Part shown: piece by piece, positions 24,767 through 33,649 of the stretch | Numbering within the stretch: position 1 is the first letter of the stretch | How the letters are laid out: each line of letters starts with the position of its first letter | Assembly (NCBI GenBank): GCA_021823625.1 | Contig: JAKANS010000010.1 | Coordinates: 1 to 52,187, forward strand | Direction of reading: 5' to 3' | DNA: 52,187 nucleotides | Source: a bacterium | Lineage (GTDB): Bacteria > Verrucomicrobiota > Verrucomicrobiia > Limisphaerales > J093 | The notes under the pieces: generated by a model | What the model was told of the DNA's origin: nothing | Databases searched by the model: none | Seen by the model: only the letters and a program-made list of their open reading frames with translations | Translations under genes and position numbers: made by a program

Positions 24767-26010
24767 GGGACTACCTGACCTTTCTGCTGCGGGTCTGGCG
24801 CGTCTCTTTCCAGGGAAGCTGGAAATTCTATGCCTGGATGACTGGGCTTAGCGTGCTGTCCCTGATCGGGCTGAACGCGTGGGCGCGCCAGTTCGTCGAA
24901 GGTCTGCAAACCACGGGCATGACCAACCAGGTGAGCTGGGGCGCTTACATTGCGAACTTCACCTTCCTCGTCGGGGTGGCCGCCGCGGCCGTCTTGCTCG
25001 TCATTCCGGCCTACATCTACAAAAAGGAGTTCATGCACGAGGTCGTGCTCTTCGGCGAGTTGATGGCGATCGCGGTGATTGTCATGTGCCTGCTTTTCGT
25101 GACGGTGGACCTGGGCCACCCCGACCGCTTCCACCATATGATTCCGCCTATTGGCATCTTCAATTTCCCCGGTTCGATTCTGTCGTGGGACGTGATCGTG
25201 CTCAACGGCTACCTGCTGTTGAACCTGCACATCGCCGGTTACCTCCTTTACTGTCGCTACCACCAGCGTAAGCCGACCAAGACCTTCTACATCCCGTTCG
25301 TGTTTCTCTCGATCGCCTGGGCGGTGAGCATCCACACCGTGACGGCGTTTCTCTACGTGGGTCTGGCGGGTCGCAGCTACTGGCATCATCCGCTGGTACC
25401 GTCGCGCTTCCTGGCGTCGGCGTTCGTCGCCGGGCCGGCGTTGATGATTCTCACCTTCCAGATCATCCGGCGAGTGACGCGCTACTACATCGGCGACCAG
25501 CCGATTTTCACGCTGCGCATGATCATGACCGTGGCGATGATCATCAACATGTTCCTGCTCGGCTGCGAACTCTTCACCGAGTTCTACTCGCCGACCGAAC
25601 ACGCGGCAGCGGCACACTATCTCTACTTCGGCCTGCACGGCCACCGCGGACTCGTGCCGTGGATCTGGACGGCCATCGCGCTCGACTTCATCGGCCTGAC
25701 GCTCCTCATCACGCCGCTGAGCCGGAGGATCGTCTGGCTGAATCTTGCCTGCGTCGCCTGTTTCATTGGGATTTGGACCGAGAAGGGCATGGGCCTGATC
25801 ATCCCCGGTTTCGTGCCCTCACCGCTCGGCCAGGTGGTGGAGTACCTCCCCACCCTCAACGAAACGCTGGTCTGCCTGGGCATCTGGGCCTTCGGGACAC
25901 TGCTCTATTCGTGGATGTTGCACGTCGCGATTCCCATCATGAACGGCAGCCTGCGCGCCCGTCCGCAACTTTCTCCCACCGAACCCGAGACGGCACCCGC
26001 CCGTTTCTGA
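24763..26010 (+). CDS. nrfD: NrfD/PsrC-like quinol-oxidising membrane subunit
   Basis: 415 residues with about nine to ten membrane helices; the ATG overlaps the ferredoxin stop. Family features include ANFTFLVGVAAAAVLLVIPAYIYKKEF, then LFVTVDLGHPDRFHHMIP (the conserved Asp-Leu-Gly-x-Pro-x-Arg near 115-121) and the late segment IWTEKGMGLIIPGFVPSPLGQVVEYLPT (about 339-366). The ending is closest to the DsrP/HybB-like branch of the NrfD family. It should oxidise menaquinol in the inner membrane and hand electrons to the ferredoxin subunit. Its company, an octaheme cytochrome rather than NrfA or a molybdenum enzyme, is the unusual point. Whether it conserves energy cannot be read from sequence. 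Confidence 0.92.
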   Translation: MRDYLTFLLRVWRVSFQGSWKFYAWMTGLSVLSLIGLNAWARQFVEGLQTTGMTNQVSWGAYIANFTFLVGVAAAAVLLVIPAYIYKKEFMHEVVLFGELMAIAVIVMCLLFVTVDLGHPDRFHHMIPPIGIFNFPGSILSWDVIVLNGYLLLNLHIAGYLLYCRYHQRKPTKTFYIPFVFLSIAWAVSIHTVTAFLYVGLAGRSYWHHPLVPSRFLASAFVAGPALMILTFQIIRRVTRYYIGDQPIFTLRMIMTVAMIINMFLLGCELFTEFYSPTEHAAAAHYLYFGLHGHRGLVPWIWTAIALDFIGLTLLITPLSRRIVWLNLACVACFIGIWTEKGMGLIIPGFVPSPLGQVVEYLPTLNETLVCLGIWAFGTLLYSWMLHVAIPIMNGSLRARPQLSPTEPETAPARF

Positions 26011-26030
26011 ATCAAAGCTCACCAACCGCC

Positions 26031-27476
26031 ATGAACACCTGGAACAAATCGAAGCTCCTGTCCGCCGCCGCCGTGCTGCTGGCTCCGTGGCTGGCTCACG
26101 CCGGCTTCACCCTCAAAGAAATGTCTCCGCAAAGCAAAGCCTGCGCGGAGTGCCACAAGAAGGAAAGTGCCGCACTTTACGCCCAATGGGGCTCCAGCAA
26201 GCATTATCGCGGCAACGTGGGGTGCTACGAGTGCCACATGGCCCTCAAGGGAGAACCCGACGCCTACGAGCACTATGGCGAGACGATTTCCACCATTGTC
26301 ACGCCGAAGGACTGCGGCCGTTGCCACGAACAGGAGGTGACGGAGTTCAACTCGTCCCACCACGCCAAGGCCGGGCGCATCCTCGGTTCGCTCGACAACG
26401 TCCTGGCCGAGGTCGTCGAGGGCAATCACGGCTTCAAAACGGCGATGTTCCCCAACGGGGTCTCCGCGGCGGCGGTAAACGGCTGCTGGCAGTGCCATGG
26501 CGCCGAAGTGCGCCTGCTGCCTGATGGCAAGCCCGATCCTGCCATCTGGCCCAATACCGGCATCGGCCGGATCAATCCCGACGGTAGCGAAGGTTCCTGC
26601 TCGGCGTGCCATGCGCGGCATGAGTTCTCCGCGGCCCAGGCTCGCACACCCGACACCTGCGGCAAGTGCCACATGGGGCCGGACCATCCCCAGATAGAAA
26701 TCTACAACGAGTCGAAGCACGGCATCGCCTATCGCGCCAACGTGGACAAGATGGCGCTCAACAACGAGAAGTGGATCGTGGGCGAGGATTACTCCGCGGC
26801 GCCGACCTGCGCCACCTGCCACATGAGCGCCACGAAGAACCAGCGCGTCACGCACGACGTCGGCCTGCGCATCTCCTGGAACAACCGGCCGGAAATCTCG
26901 GTCCGCCCGGAAGTTTCCGACGCCAAACTCGGTCTGCCCTCGAAGGACGTGACCTGGCAGACCCGCCGCACCAACATGGTGGACGTCTGTCTGAACTGCC
27001 ACAACCAACACTTTGTGGACTCGTTCTACGTCCAATACGACGCCTTGATCGATCTCTACCACGACAAGTTCGCCAAGCCGGGCCTCGCCCTTTACCAGGC
27101 CGCCAAGCCGTTGCTCAACCCGGCGCAGTTCAGCAATCCGATCGACTTCACGTGGTTTGAAATCTGGCATCACGAGGGTCGCCGGGCACGTCATGGCGTC
27201 TCCATGATGGGACCGGACTACACGCACTGGCACGGCACTTACGAGGTCGCGAAACACTTCTACTCGGAGTACGTTCCCGAGTTGCAGGAGCTCGTGGAAA
27301 AGAACCAGGCCTCCAGCGATCCGACGAAGAAGGCAGCGGCCGAGAAATTGGCGAAGCTCCTCGATGAAACACTCAACGGCACCAACCATCAGTGGTATCT
27401 GAACAAAATGAGCCCGGAGGAAAAGGCCGCCCGCGACAAAGAACGCGAGGAGTTCCAGAAGCGCTACGCGAAATAG
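26031..27476 (+). CDS. Octaheme hydroxylamine oxidoreductase-like cytochrome c
   Basis: 481 residues with a cleavable signal (LLSAAAVLLAPWLAHA). Exactly eight CxxCH sites start at Cys38, 65, 95, 152, 190, 210, 260 and 320. After the sixth comes CGKCHMGPDHPQIEIYNESKHG; the Asp218-His219 pair matches the active-site Asp-His of the hydroxylamine oxidoreductase (HAO) family, and WHHEGRRARHGVSMMGPDYTHWHGTYEV (380-406) is the conserved C-terminal block. There is no CxxCK, so it is not NrfA. Oxidising HAOs carry a tyrosine cross-linked to the catalytic heme; several Tyr lie in 397-414, and only an alignment can tell if one fits. With an NrfCD-like quinol-oxidising complex next door, a reductive role (nitrite or hydroxylamine to ammonium, as in epsilon-HAO) is the better inference. 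Confidence 0.9.
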   Translation: MNTWNKSKLLSAAAVLLAPWLAHAGFTLKEMSPQSKACAECHKKESAALYAQWGSSKHYRGNVGCYECHMALKGEPDAYEHYGETISTIVTPKDCGRCHEQEVTEFNSSHHAKAGRILGSLDNVLAEVVEGNHGFKTAMFPNGVSAAAVNGCWQCHGAEVRLLPDGKPDPAIWPNTGIGRINPDGSEGSCSACHARHEFSAAQARTPDTCGKCHMGPDHPQIEIYNESKHGIAYRANVDKMALNNEKWIVGEDYSAAPTCATCHMSATKNQRVTHDVGLRISWNNRPEISVRPEVSDAKLGLPSKDVTWQTRRTNMVDVCLNCHNQHFVDSFYVQYDALIDLYHDKFAKPGLALYQAAKPLLNPAQFSNPIDFTWFEIWHHEGRRARHGVSMMGPDYTHWHGTYEVAKHFYSEYVPELQELVEKNQASSDPTKKAAAEKLAKLLDETLNGTNHQWYLNKMSPEEKAARDKEREEFQKRYAK

Positions 27477-27526
27477 ACGCCGCGCCCGACCAAACCACCG
27501 AAGGCAAACACCCACCAAGCCTGGCC

Positions 27527-28036
27527 ATGATGGCAAGCGCATCCGCCGCCGATCTCCGCCAACTCTCCACGACCGAGCTGGAGCAACTCGGCCAGCATAG
27601 CCTCCGCGACCACCTCGTGGCCCAGGCCCTCGTGGCCCATCAAAAGTACGCGCCGCTCACCTTCGACAAACTCGACGAATTCCTGCGTGACCCCGATTGC
27701 CTGCGGCACCCGACGCGCCTCGTTTTCGAATTCGGCGAAATGGCGATGCACCAGTTTGCCCAGCCCGACCTGGATTGGCGCAATCGCGAAACGGATGGCC
27801 GTGTCCTTTATTTGCGCCCAGCGCTCCGTGACCGGCCCGACCTCGTTGTACCGGCGGTTGCCTACATGGTCCCGCTCATCAACTACGGCGACGTGGTCAC
27901 CGACGAGCACTGTTTGTTATACGGCGCGGCGCTCCTGGGCTTGCTGACCGGCGAATTCTACGAACTTGTTTGCCGGCTCGCGAATTTCGTCGGCGCAGAG
28001 TCTCGCTGGCCGCAAAAAGCCGCGGGTTGCGCCTGA
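27527..28036 (+). CDS. Unknown soluble protein in the octaheme operon
   Basis: 169 residues from the first of two adjacent ATG codons. It has no signal peptide, no membrane segment and no heme motif, so it is cytoplasmic. It reads as an alpha/beta protein: TELEQLGQHSLRDHLVAQALVAHQKYAPLTFDKLDEFL at the front, a central RLVFEFGEMAMHQFAQPD, and a hydrophobic stretch LVVPAVAYMVPLINYGDVVTDEHCLLYGAALLGLLTGEFYELVCRLANFVG (about 106-157). I do not recognise the family. It starts 51 bases after the octaheme gene and is followed 50 bases on by the porin. Position suggests a maturation or regulatory factor for the module, but it could be unrelated. Confidence 0.75.
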   Translation: MMASASAADLRQLSTTELEQLGQHSLRDHLVAQALVAHQKYAPLTFDKLDEFLRDPDCLRHPTRLVFEFGEMAMHQFAQPDLDWRNRETDGRVLYLRPALRDRPDLVVPAVAYMVPLINYGDVVTDEHCLLYGAALLGLLTGEFYELVCRLANFVGAESRWPQKAAGCA

Positions 28037-28085
28037 CGTGTTCTCCTATCTCAAGCCACACGATCGAACGGAATCTCCTTCATCC

Positions 28086-29570
28086 ATGAACCGAAACCCA
28101 AACCACTCCCCACGCATCGTCCCGGTCTGCCTTTCCCTGCTGGCCTCCGCCGCCGGCGCGCAAACCGTTTCCACCCCTGCCCCGCCCCAAGCCGCGGGGG
28201 CTTCCCCGACGCCCAGCGCAGGCCTGGTCAATGATTTTCTGCGCCAGCAGTCCTCTGCCTTCACGGCCTGGGATGTCGGAGGCCAGGAGCGCGTGCGCTT
28301 CGAGTACCGCAGGGGCATGGCAGTGGCCGGAACGCCCGGCGCCGTGGATTTCAGTCAGGCGACGCCTGACAACGACTTTTGGCTCCTGCGCACCAAGTTT
28401 CACCTGGGTTACAACTCGCCGTGCCAGTGGTTCAACGTCTATGCCGAGGGCCGCGACAGCCGCGACCTGAGCGACGATCGCCGCGCGATGGCTGGGACTG
28501 ACTTCAAGCCGGAGGAGGACAGCTTCGACCTCCAGCAAGCCTACGTCACATTCGGCAATGCGAAGGAGTTTCCGCTGACGGCGAAGGTCGGCCGGCAGGA
28601 ACTCTCTTACGGAGATGAGCGACTGATCGGCGGTTTCGACTGGAGCAACCTGGGCCGCGTCTTCGATGCCGCGAAGCTCCGCCTTGAGCTGCCCGATTTG
28701 TGGGTGGACGCGTTCAGCGGGCGGGTGGTCATTCCCCGCGACGGGGAGTTCAACACACCCAACGACTATGACTGGTTCTCCGGCGTCTATGCGTCCACGC
28801 GAACGCTGATACCGAAGCAGGAAACTCAACTCTATTTCCTCGCCCGGAACGCGAGCGCAGAGTCCCCCGCGGCCTTCACGCCTCCGCCGCCGGCGCTCTT
28901 TCCGCTGGTGGGCGCCCGCGACATTTACGCCGCGGGGCTGCGCGTCAAATCTCTGCCAAGCCAGTGGAAAAGCTGGGACTACGAAGCCGAACTCGCGGGC
29001 CAGCTCGGCCGGTACGTGGATGCCGGACGAAGCCTGGACCAGCAGGCGCTGGCCGCCCACGTCGGAGGTGGTTACACGTTCGAGGAGGTCACGACCACGC
29101 CGCGGGTCGGCCTCGAATACAACTTCTCCTCCGGCGACGACAACCCCGCTGATGGTCGGCACGGGACGTTCGACAATCTCTTCCCTACGAATCACAAGTT
29201 CTATGGGTACATGGACTTTGTTTCATGGCAGAACGTCCATAACGCTCGCCTGAACGTCTCGGTCAAGCCCGCGAAAGGTCTCACGGTCACGGCCGACTAC
29301 CACGCCTTCTGGCTCGCCGATACCCACGATTACTTCTATCAGGTCAACGGCGTGGCCCGCAGCGCCGGCGGCTACGGACTCATGCCCGGCAACGATAGCT
29401 TCGTCGGCACCGAACTGGACCTTGTCGCGAGTTACGTGGTGAGTAACTTCGGCAACTTGCAGGCCGGCTACGGCCATTTCTTCCGCGGCGATTACGTCAA
29501 GCAAGCCCTGGCGACGCCCGGCTCGCAAGACGCCGACTGGGTTTACGTGCAGGCGACTTTCGCGTTCTGA
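28086..29570 (+). CDS. Outer-membrane porin of the alginate-export (AlgE-like) type
   Basis: 494 residues. A signal peptide (RIVPVCLSLLASAAGAQ) is followed by a Pro/Ala-rich spacer to about residue 48. The rest is an outer-membrane beta-barrel with many amphipathic strands and turns (FRFLRTKFHLGYNSP-like start NDFWLLRTKFHLGY, TAKVGRQELSYGDERLIGGFDW, the aromatic end DADWVYVQATFAF). The GRQELSYGDERLIGGFDWSN block is characteristic of alginate-export family barrels. The last residue is Phe, as usual for BAM substrates. In this setting it may let the small substrate or product of the octaheme enzyme cross the outer membrane, which is inference; the name does not imply alginate transport here. 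Confidence 0.87.
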   Translation: MNRNPNHSPRIVPVCLSLLASAAGAQTVSTPAPPQAAGASPTPSAGLVNDFLRQQSSAFTAWDVGGQERVRFEYRRGMAVAGTPGAVDFSQATPDNDFWLLRTKFHLGYNSPCQWFNVYAEGRDSRDLSDDRRAMAGTDFKPEEDSFDLQQAYVTFGNAKEFPLTAKVGRQELSYGDERLIGGFDWSNLGRVFDAAKLRLELPDLWVDAFSGRVVIPRDGEFNTPNDYDWFSGVYASTRTLIPKQETQLYFLARNASAESPAAFTPPPPALFPLVGARDIYAAGLRVKSLPSQWKSWDYEAELAGQLGRYVDAGRSLDQQALAAHVGGGYTFEEVTTTPRVGLEYNFSSGDDNPADGRHGTFDNLFPTNHKFYGYMDFVSWQNVHNARLNVSVKPAKGLTVTADYHAFWLADTHDYFYQVNGVARSAGGYGLMPGNDSFVGTELDLVASYVVSNFGNLQAGYGHFFRGDYVKQALATPGSQDADWVYVQATFAF

Positions 29571-29679
29571 ACCACGGATCGCGCCGCCAAGGCACCTTCG
29601 TGTTGCCCCGTCTTGACCCTCATCAAGCTGCGGCAATTCATCCGGTAACCTTCCGCGAGCGCGCGGCTCAAGTCTCCCC

Positions 29680-30852
29680 GTGCAGAAGCAAACTCGCAGT
29701 TCCAGCCGCCTCGTTTGGGGCACGTTGAAGTGGTTGCTGCCGCTGGCGGTGCTCGCCGTCGTGGCGTTCCGGCTCAAGTTCGCCGCCGTGCCGGTGGACG
29801 CCTGGGCCGTGGAATCCGCCCCCATCGCCGCCGAGGTCATGGGCACCGGAACGCTCGAAGCGCGGGTCAAAACCACGCTCAGCCCGCGCATCCAGGAACG
29901 ATTGGCGACGGTGCTGGTAGATCAGGGCGATGCCGTGAAGGCCGGCCAGTTGCTGGCGCAGCTCGACGACGGCGAACTTAAGCAGGAAGTCGCCGTGGCC
30001 GAAGCCGCCCTGGCCGCCGCGCAAGCCGCGATGGAACGCACCCGCACCGACGAAGCCCGGTCCGCGGCCGTGCTTGAGCAGGCCCGGCTCAGCCATGACC
30101 GCGCAACCGCTTTGCTGGCTACGCGCGTCGCGGCGCAAGCAGACGTGGACAAGGCGGTGGAAGCGCTGAACGTGGCCGAGGCCGATCTCAAGCGTAGCCG
30201 CGCCACCACCGTCGAAGCGGAGCGCCAGGTCGTCACCGCCGAGATGACCCTGAAATACCAGCGCGAGCGGCTGAGCTTCACGCAGATCGTCTGTCCTTAC
30301 GACGGCCTCGTGGTGCGCCGGGACCGCGATCCTGGCGGCGTCGTAGTACCGGGCAGTTCGATTTTACAGGTCATTTCCACCAACGAAATCTGGGTTTCCG
30401 CCTGGGTGGACGAAACCGCCATGGCCGCGTTGGCTCCCAGCCAAACCGCGCGGGTGGTGTTCCGGAGCGAACCCGACCGAAGCTATCCGGGCACGGTCGC
30501 GCGGCTGGGGCGCGAGGCTGATCGCGAGACGCGCGAATTCGTCGTGGACGTGCGCGTGGAGCGCCTGCCGGCGAACTGGGCGGTGGGCCAGCGGGCGGAG
30601 GTCTTCATCGAAACGGTGCGCAAGGCCGCGGCGTCGGTCATTCCGCAGCGAGCCGTGAATTGGCGCGATGGCCGGCCCGGCGTGTTCGTGGACACCCACG
30701 GCCACGCACGGTGGCGCGCGGTCAAGCTGGGTTTGCGCGGCCGCGAGGCGGTCGAGGTCGTCGAGGGTCTGCAAACCGGCGAACGCGTCGTGGCGCCGCG
30801 CGGCCCGGCGTCCGGCCAATTGCGCGAAGGCCAAAGCATCAAGGTCTCATGA
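29680..30852 (+). CDS. HlyD/DevB-type membrane-fusion adaptor of an ABC exporter
   Basis: 390 residues with a GTG start. One N-terminal membrane segment (LKWLLPLAVLAVVAFRL) is followed by the lipoyl-type half TTLSPRIQERLATVLVDQGDAVKAGQLLAQLDDGELKQEV (about 64-105), a long alpha hairpin (105-195, Ala/Glu/Arg-rich with VAAQADVDKAVEALNVAEADL), the second lipoyl half FTQIVCPYDGLVVRRDRDPGGVVVPGSSILQVI (about 204-236), and beta-barrel and membrane-proximal domains. Its stop overlaps the permease start (ATGA). The order adaptor - permease - ATPase is that of cyanobacterial devBCA, whose product exports glycolipids with a TolC-type channel. The substrate here is unknown, and no TolC is encoded in the window. 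Confidence 0.9.
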   Translation: MQKQTRSSSRLVWGTLKWLLPLAVLAVVAFRLKFAAVPVDAWAVESAPIAAEVMGTGTLEARVKTTLSPRIQERLATVLVDQGDAVKAGQLLAQLDDGELKQEVAVAEAALAAAQAAMERTRTDEARSAAVLEQARLSHDRATALLATRVAAQADVDKAVEALNVAEADLKRSRATTVEAERQVVTAEMTLKYQRERLSFTQIVCPYDGLVVRRDRDPGGVVVPGSSILQVISTNEIWVSAWVDETAMAALAPSQTARVVFRSEPDRSYPGTVARLGREADRETREFVVDVRVERLPANWAVGQRAEVFIETVRKAAASVIPQRAVNWRDGRPGVFVDTHGHARWRAVKLGLRGREAVEVVEGLQTGERVVAPRGPASGQLREGQSIKVS

Positions 30853-32063
30853 ACCTGGCCCTCCGCGATATCCGGCACAACCGGGCCCGCTTCGCGCTGA
30901 CCACGCTCGGCATCGGGCTGCTGCTCATGATCGTCATGGGCATGGGCGGCATTTACCGCGGCTTGATCGCGGAGGCCACCTTGCTGGTGGACCGCATCGG
31001 CGCCGATCTCTGGTTGGTGCAAGCCAGCACGCGCGGGCCGTTCGCCGAGATTTCGCGCGTGGCGGGCAACCTCGAAGACCGCGCCCGCGCGGTGCCCGGC
31101 GTCGCCAGCGCGCGGCGGTTCGTGTCGCACACCGTTCAACGCGAGCACCGCGGCCGGCCACTGCGCATCGTGGTGCAAGGCTTGTCCTGGCCGGAAGACC
31201 GTGGCGACTGGTTGCCGCTGATCGCCGGCCGGCCGCTCCGGCAGGCGCACTACGAAATGGTCGCCGATCGCAGCCTGGGCCTCGCTCTTGGCGAACAGGT
31301 GCGACTCGGTAAAGACGTTTACCGCGTGGTCGGTTTGACCCAAGGCATGGTGGGTTCAGGCGGCGACGGACTGGGCTTTTTCTCCGTGGCCGATGCGCAG
31401 GCCATCCAGTTCGACGAACCGCCCGAGGCCACGCGCCTGGAACGCGCCGCGCGGTTCGATCGGGTGGTGGCCAACGACCTGGGCCGCGTGCAGCCGCTGT
31501 TGGCCGACCGCAGCGCCGGCACATCGGCGAACATCCCGGCGTTTGGGCAGCCGCTGGTGAGCGCCGTGATGGTGACCGTGAAACCCGGCGCGAATCCGGC
31601 GGCCGTGGCGGACACGTTCCGTCGCTGGCCGGACGTGACGGTGTACAGCACCGCGGCGCAGAAAGACCTGTTGTTGTCCGGCATGGTGGACAAGGCGCGC
31701 CGCCAACTCGGCTTGTTCCGCGTGCTGCTGGTGATCATTTCCACCATCATCATGGCGCTGATCATCTACACCCTCACCCTCGACAAGCTGCACGACCTCG
31801 CGATGCTGAAGCTGATGGGCGCGCGCAACCGGGTGCTCGCCGGCCTCATCCTGCAACAATCGCTGCTGATCGGCGCGCTGGGCTACGCGCTGGCCTGGTG
31901 GCTCGGGCAATACGCCTTCCCGCGGTTTCCCCGCCTGGTCGTGATCCAGACGCCGGACCTGATCGCGCTGGCGGGAATCGTGCTGGGCATTTCGGTGCTC
32001 GCCAGCCTGCTGGGCATTTGGAAGGCGATGCGCGTCGAACCGAACAAAGTGCTGGCGACATGA
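30849..32063 (+). CDS. MacB/DevC-type ABC transporter permease
   Basis: 404 residues. TM1 lies near residues 16-35 (ALTTLGIGLLLMIVMGMGGIY), a large periplasmic domain spans about 40-285, and three membrane helices follow (LFRVLLVIISTIIMALIIYTLTL, LILQQSLLIGALGYALAWWL, LIALAGIVLGISVLASLLGIW). This is the four-helix FtsX/MacB fold that works as a mechanotransmission permease rather than a channel. It overlaps the adaptor upstream and the ATPase downstream by four bases each, so the three proteins are made in step. The last residues [11 protein letters not shown] match the usual end of DevC permeases. Confidence 0.9.
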   Translation: MNLALRDIRHNRARFALTTLGIGLLLMIVMGMGGIYRGLIAEATLLVDRIGADLWLVQASTRGPFAEISRVAGNLEDRARAVPGVASARRFVSHTVQREHRGRPLRIVVQGLSWPEDRGDWLPLIAGRPLRQAHYEMVADRSLGLALGEQVRLGKDVYRVVGLTQGMVGSGGDGLGFFSVADAQAIQFDEPPEATRLERAARFDRVVANDLGRVQPLLADRSAGTSANIPAFGQPLVSAVMVTVKPGANPAAVADTFRRWPDVTVYSTAAQKDLLLSGMVDKARRQLGLFRVLLVIISTIIMALIIYTLTLDKLHDLAMLKLMGARNRVLAGLILQQSLLIGALGYALAWWLGQYAFPRFPRLVVIQTPDLIALAGIVLGISVLASLLGIWKAMRVEPNKVLAT

Positions 32064-32773
32064 ACGCTTCCACCCCAAACCGCGTCGCGGCCGTGGCGGC
32101 CGAGCGCCTCACCAAAGTGTACGGCAGCGGCAACACCGAGGTGGTCGCCATGAACGACGTCTCGCTCCAGGTGCAGCGTGGCGAGGTCGTGGCTTTGCTC
32201 GGACCGAGCGGGGCCGGCAAGTCCACCCTGCTCACGGCCCTGGGCCTGGTCAACCCGCCCACGCGCGGCCGGATTGCCATCGGCGGGCAGCCGGTCCTGG
32301 ACGGCGACCAACCGCTGACCGACCTGCGCGCGTTTCGGCGCCAGCACCTCGGCTTCGTCTTCCAGAAGGCGAATCTGATTCCATTTCTGACCGCCGTGGA
32401 AAACGTGCAGGTGGCACTCGAAATCAACGAGGTCACGCCTCGGCAGGCGCGCCGCCGGGCGTTGGAACTGCTCGATTACCTGGGCGTGGCGGAGCGGGCC
32501 GGCAACCTGCCGGAGGCATTGTCCGGCGGCCAGCAGCAACGCGTGGCGGTCGCGCGCGCCCTGGCCAACGATCCCAGCCTGATCCTGGCCGATGAGCCGA
32601 CCGCCGCGCTGGACAGTCATCGCGGCCGGCAGGTCATGGAGTTGTTTTGCAGGGTGGCCCACGAACGCGGCGCAGCGGTGATCGTGGTCACGCACGACCA
32701 CCGCGCGTTGGACGTGTTTGACCGCACTTTCGAAATGGAAGATGGGCGCTTGCGCCCCGGCCACAGCGCTTGA
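32060..32773 (+). CDS. DevA/LolD-type ABC transporter ATPase
   Basis: 237 residues. Walker A is GPSGAGKST (about 48-56), the Q-loop lies in [11 protein letters not shown], the signature is [15 protein letters not shown] (about 154-168), Walker B is [12 protein letters not shown] (about 174-185) and the H-loop is [12 protein letters not shown] (about 207-218). All catalytic residues are present. The LolD/MacB/DevA branch is indicated by the ADEPTAALD form and the partner genes. It completes the adaptor-permease-ATPase exporter. The gene is followed within 10 bases by a repeat element with a large foldback that may end the transcript. Confidence 0.93.
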   Translation: MNASTPNRVAAVAAERLTKVYGSGNTEVVAMNDVSLQVQRGEVVALLGPSGAGKSTLLTALGLVNPPTRGRIAIGGQPVLDGDQPLTDLRAFRRQHLGFVFQKANLIPFLTAVENVQVALEINEVTPRQARRRALELLDYLGVAERAGNLPEALSGGQQQRVAVARALANDPSLILADEPTAALDSHRGRQVMELFCRVAHERGAAVIVVTHDHRALDVFDRTFEMEDGRLRPGHSA

Positions 32774-33181
32774 GCCTGAATTCCGAAGTTGGGGAGCACG
32801 CCCGCCCTCGGGTGTGGCTGGACGCCTGTCTGTGCGCTGCACGCAGACAGGCGCCGCGCGTCCAGCGCCTGGGCCACGCTCCGGACCGGCCAATCGTCGC
32901 ACGGTGTCCGACGATAACTGTTTTCGGCGAGGGCGCCGAATACCGCACGCGGGGCACGTGCGCTCCCCAATCCACTTCGGTTTTCGGGTTGAAGCGAGGC
33001 CGACGCCGGCTTGACGGGCGCACAGGTCCGGCCCCATCTTCGCCGGCCGCGGGCTGTTGAGCGGAGGATGGTCAATGACGGTGCGAGTCGGAGGAAAATC
33101 CGGCGCTGGGTTGAAGAACGCCGCCTTCCGGCCAATCGCCGCCCGCCCGTTCGGAAGCATCGCCAAAGCGAACTTGACGTC
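32774..33181. repeat. MITE-like element with terminal inverted repeats in a gene-free interval
   Basis: The 408-base gap holds an element of about 198 bases (32783-32980). Its ends are inverted: CCGAAG/CTTCGG at the edges and TTGGGGAGCACG (32789-32800) against CGTGCGCTCCCCAA (32957-32970). The left half carries a foldback, with GCTGGACGC/GCGTCCAGC (32817-32825, 32858-32866) enclosing CGCCTGTCTG/CAGACAGGCG (32823-32832, 32844-32853). It has no gene of its own and may be a non-autonomous transposable element or REP-type repeat that also ends the exporter operon. The rest of the gap up to 33181 shows nothing recognisable. Confidence 0.6.
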
Positions 33182-33607
33182 ATGAGCCACATCATTTACC
33201 CGCGTTGTCCCCGCGAAACGATGGACGGGTGGGTGCACCTGCCCCGTTTCATCGACAAGATCCGCCTGCAACTCGCCGGCAAATTGCCCCCTGATTACCA
33301 GGCGAACTTCACCAAGGGCTTCGACGGGCGCTGGCTCGCCACCGCAGGTGTGGAAGCGGTGCCGTTCATCGAAATGGTGAAGCACACGCTGACCGACGGC
33401 GAGGTCGCAGACTGGGTCCGGCAACACGTCAAACGAAGCGACGCGGAGAAGCGCGCCTTCGCGGATTCCGTGTTGAATTATCCCGACCGGGACGACGACG
33501 CCGGGCAGCAGCGGTTGCGCCAGCGCAAGGAACAGGCCGGCATTGCCCACCGCGACGATGTCCGCACGTTCGTTGACCTGATTGACGCCGACGAAGGGCG
33601 GATTTGA
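33182..33607 (+). CDS. DUF5069 family protein
   Basis: 141 residues from the ATG at 33182 (MSHIIYPRCP). The N-terminal block PRETMDGWVHLPRFIDKIRLQLAGKLPPDYQANFTKGFDGRWLATAGV matches the DUF5069 pattern (SPRE-x-LGGYVHLPRLIDKxRA). This is a small cytoplasmic family found in many Verrucomicrobia and Planctomycetes with no known function. It has no signal or membrane segment. It runs towards the end of the TIR/acyl-CoA dehydrogenase region, with the duplicated dehydrogenase 3' end starting 43 bases after its stop. Confidence 0.85.
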   Translation: MSHIIYPRCPRETMDGWVHLPRFIDKIRLQLAGKLPPDYQANFTKGFDGRWLATAGVEAVPFIEMVKHTLTDGEVADWVRQHVKRSDAEKRAFADSVLNYPDRDDDAGQQRLRQRKEQAGIAHRDDVRTFVDLIDADEGRI

Positions 33608-33649
33608 AGCGCCCGGCCGCGCGCTCGGCGGTGAATTCCCAGCCGGCGA

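Noticed and set aside
26031-27476. NrfA-type pentaheme nitrite reductase
   Set aside because: Eight CxxCH sites and no CxxCK, with HAO-like DHPQ motif, fit the octaheme family instead.
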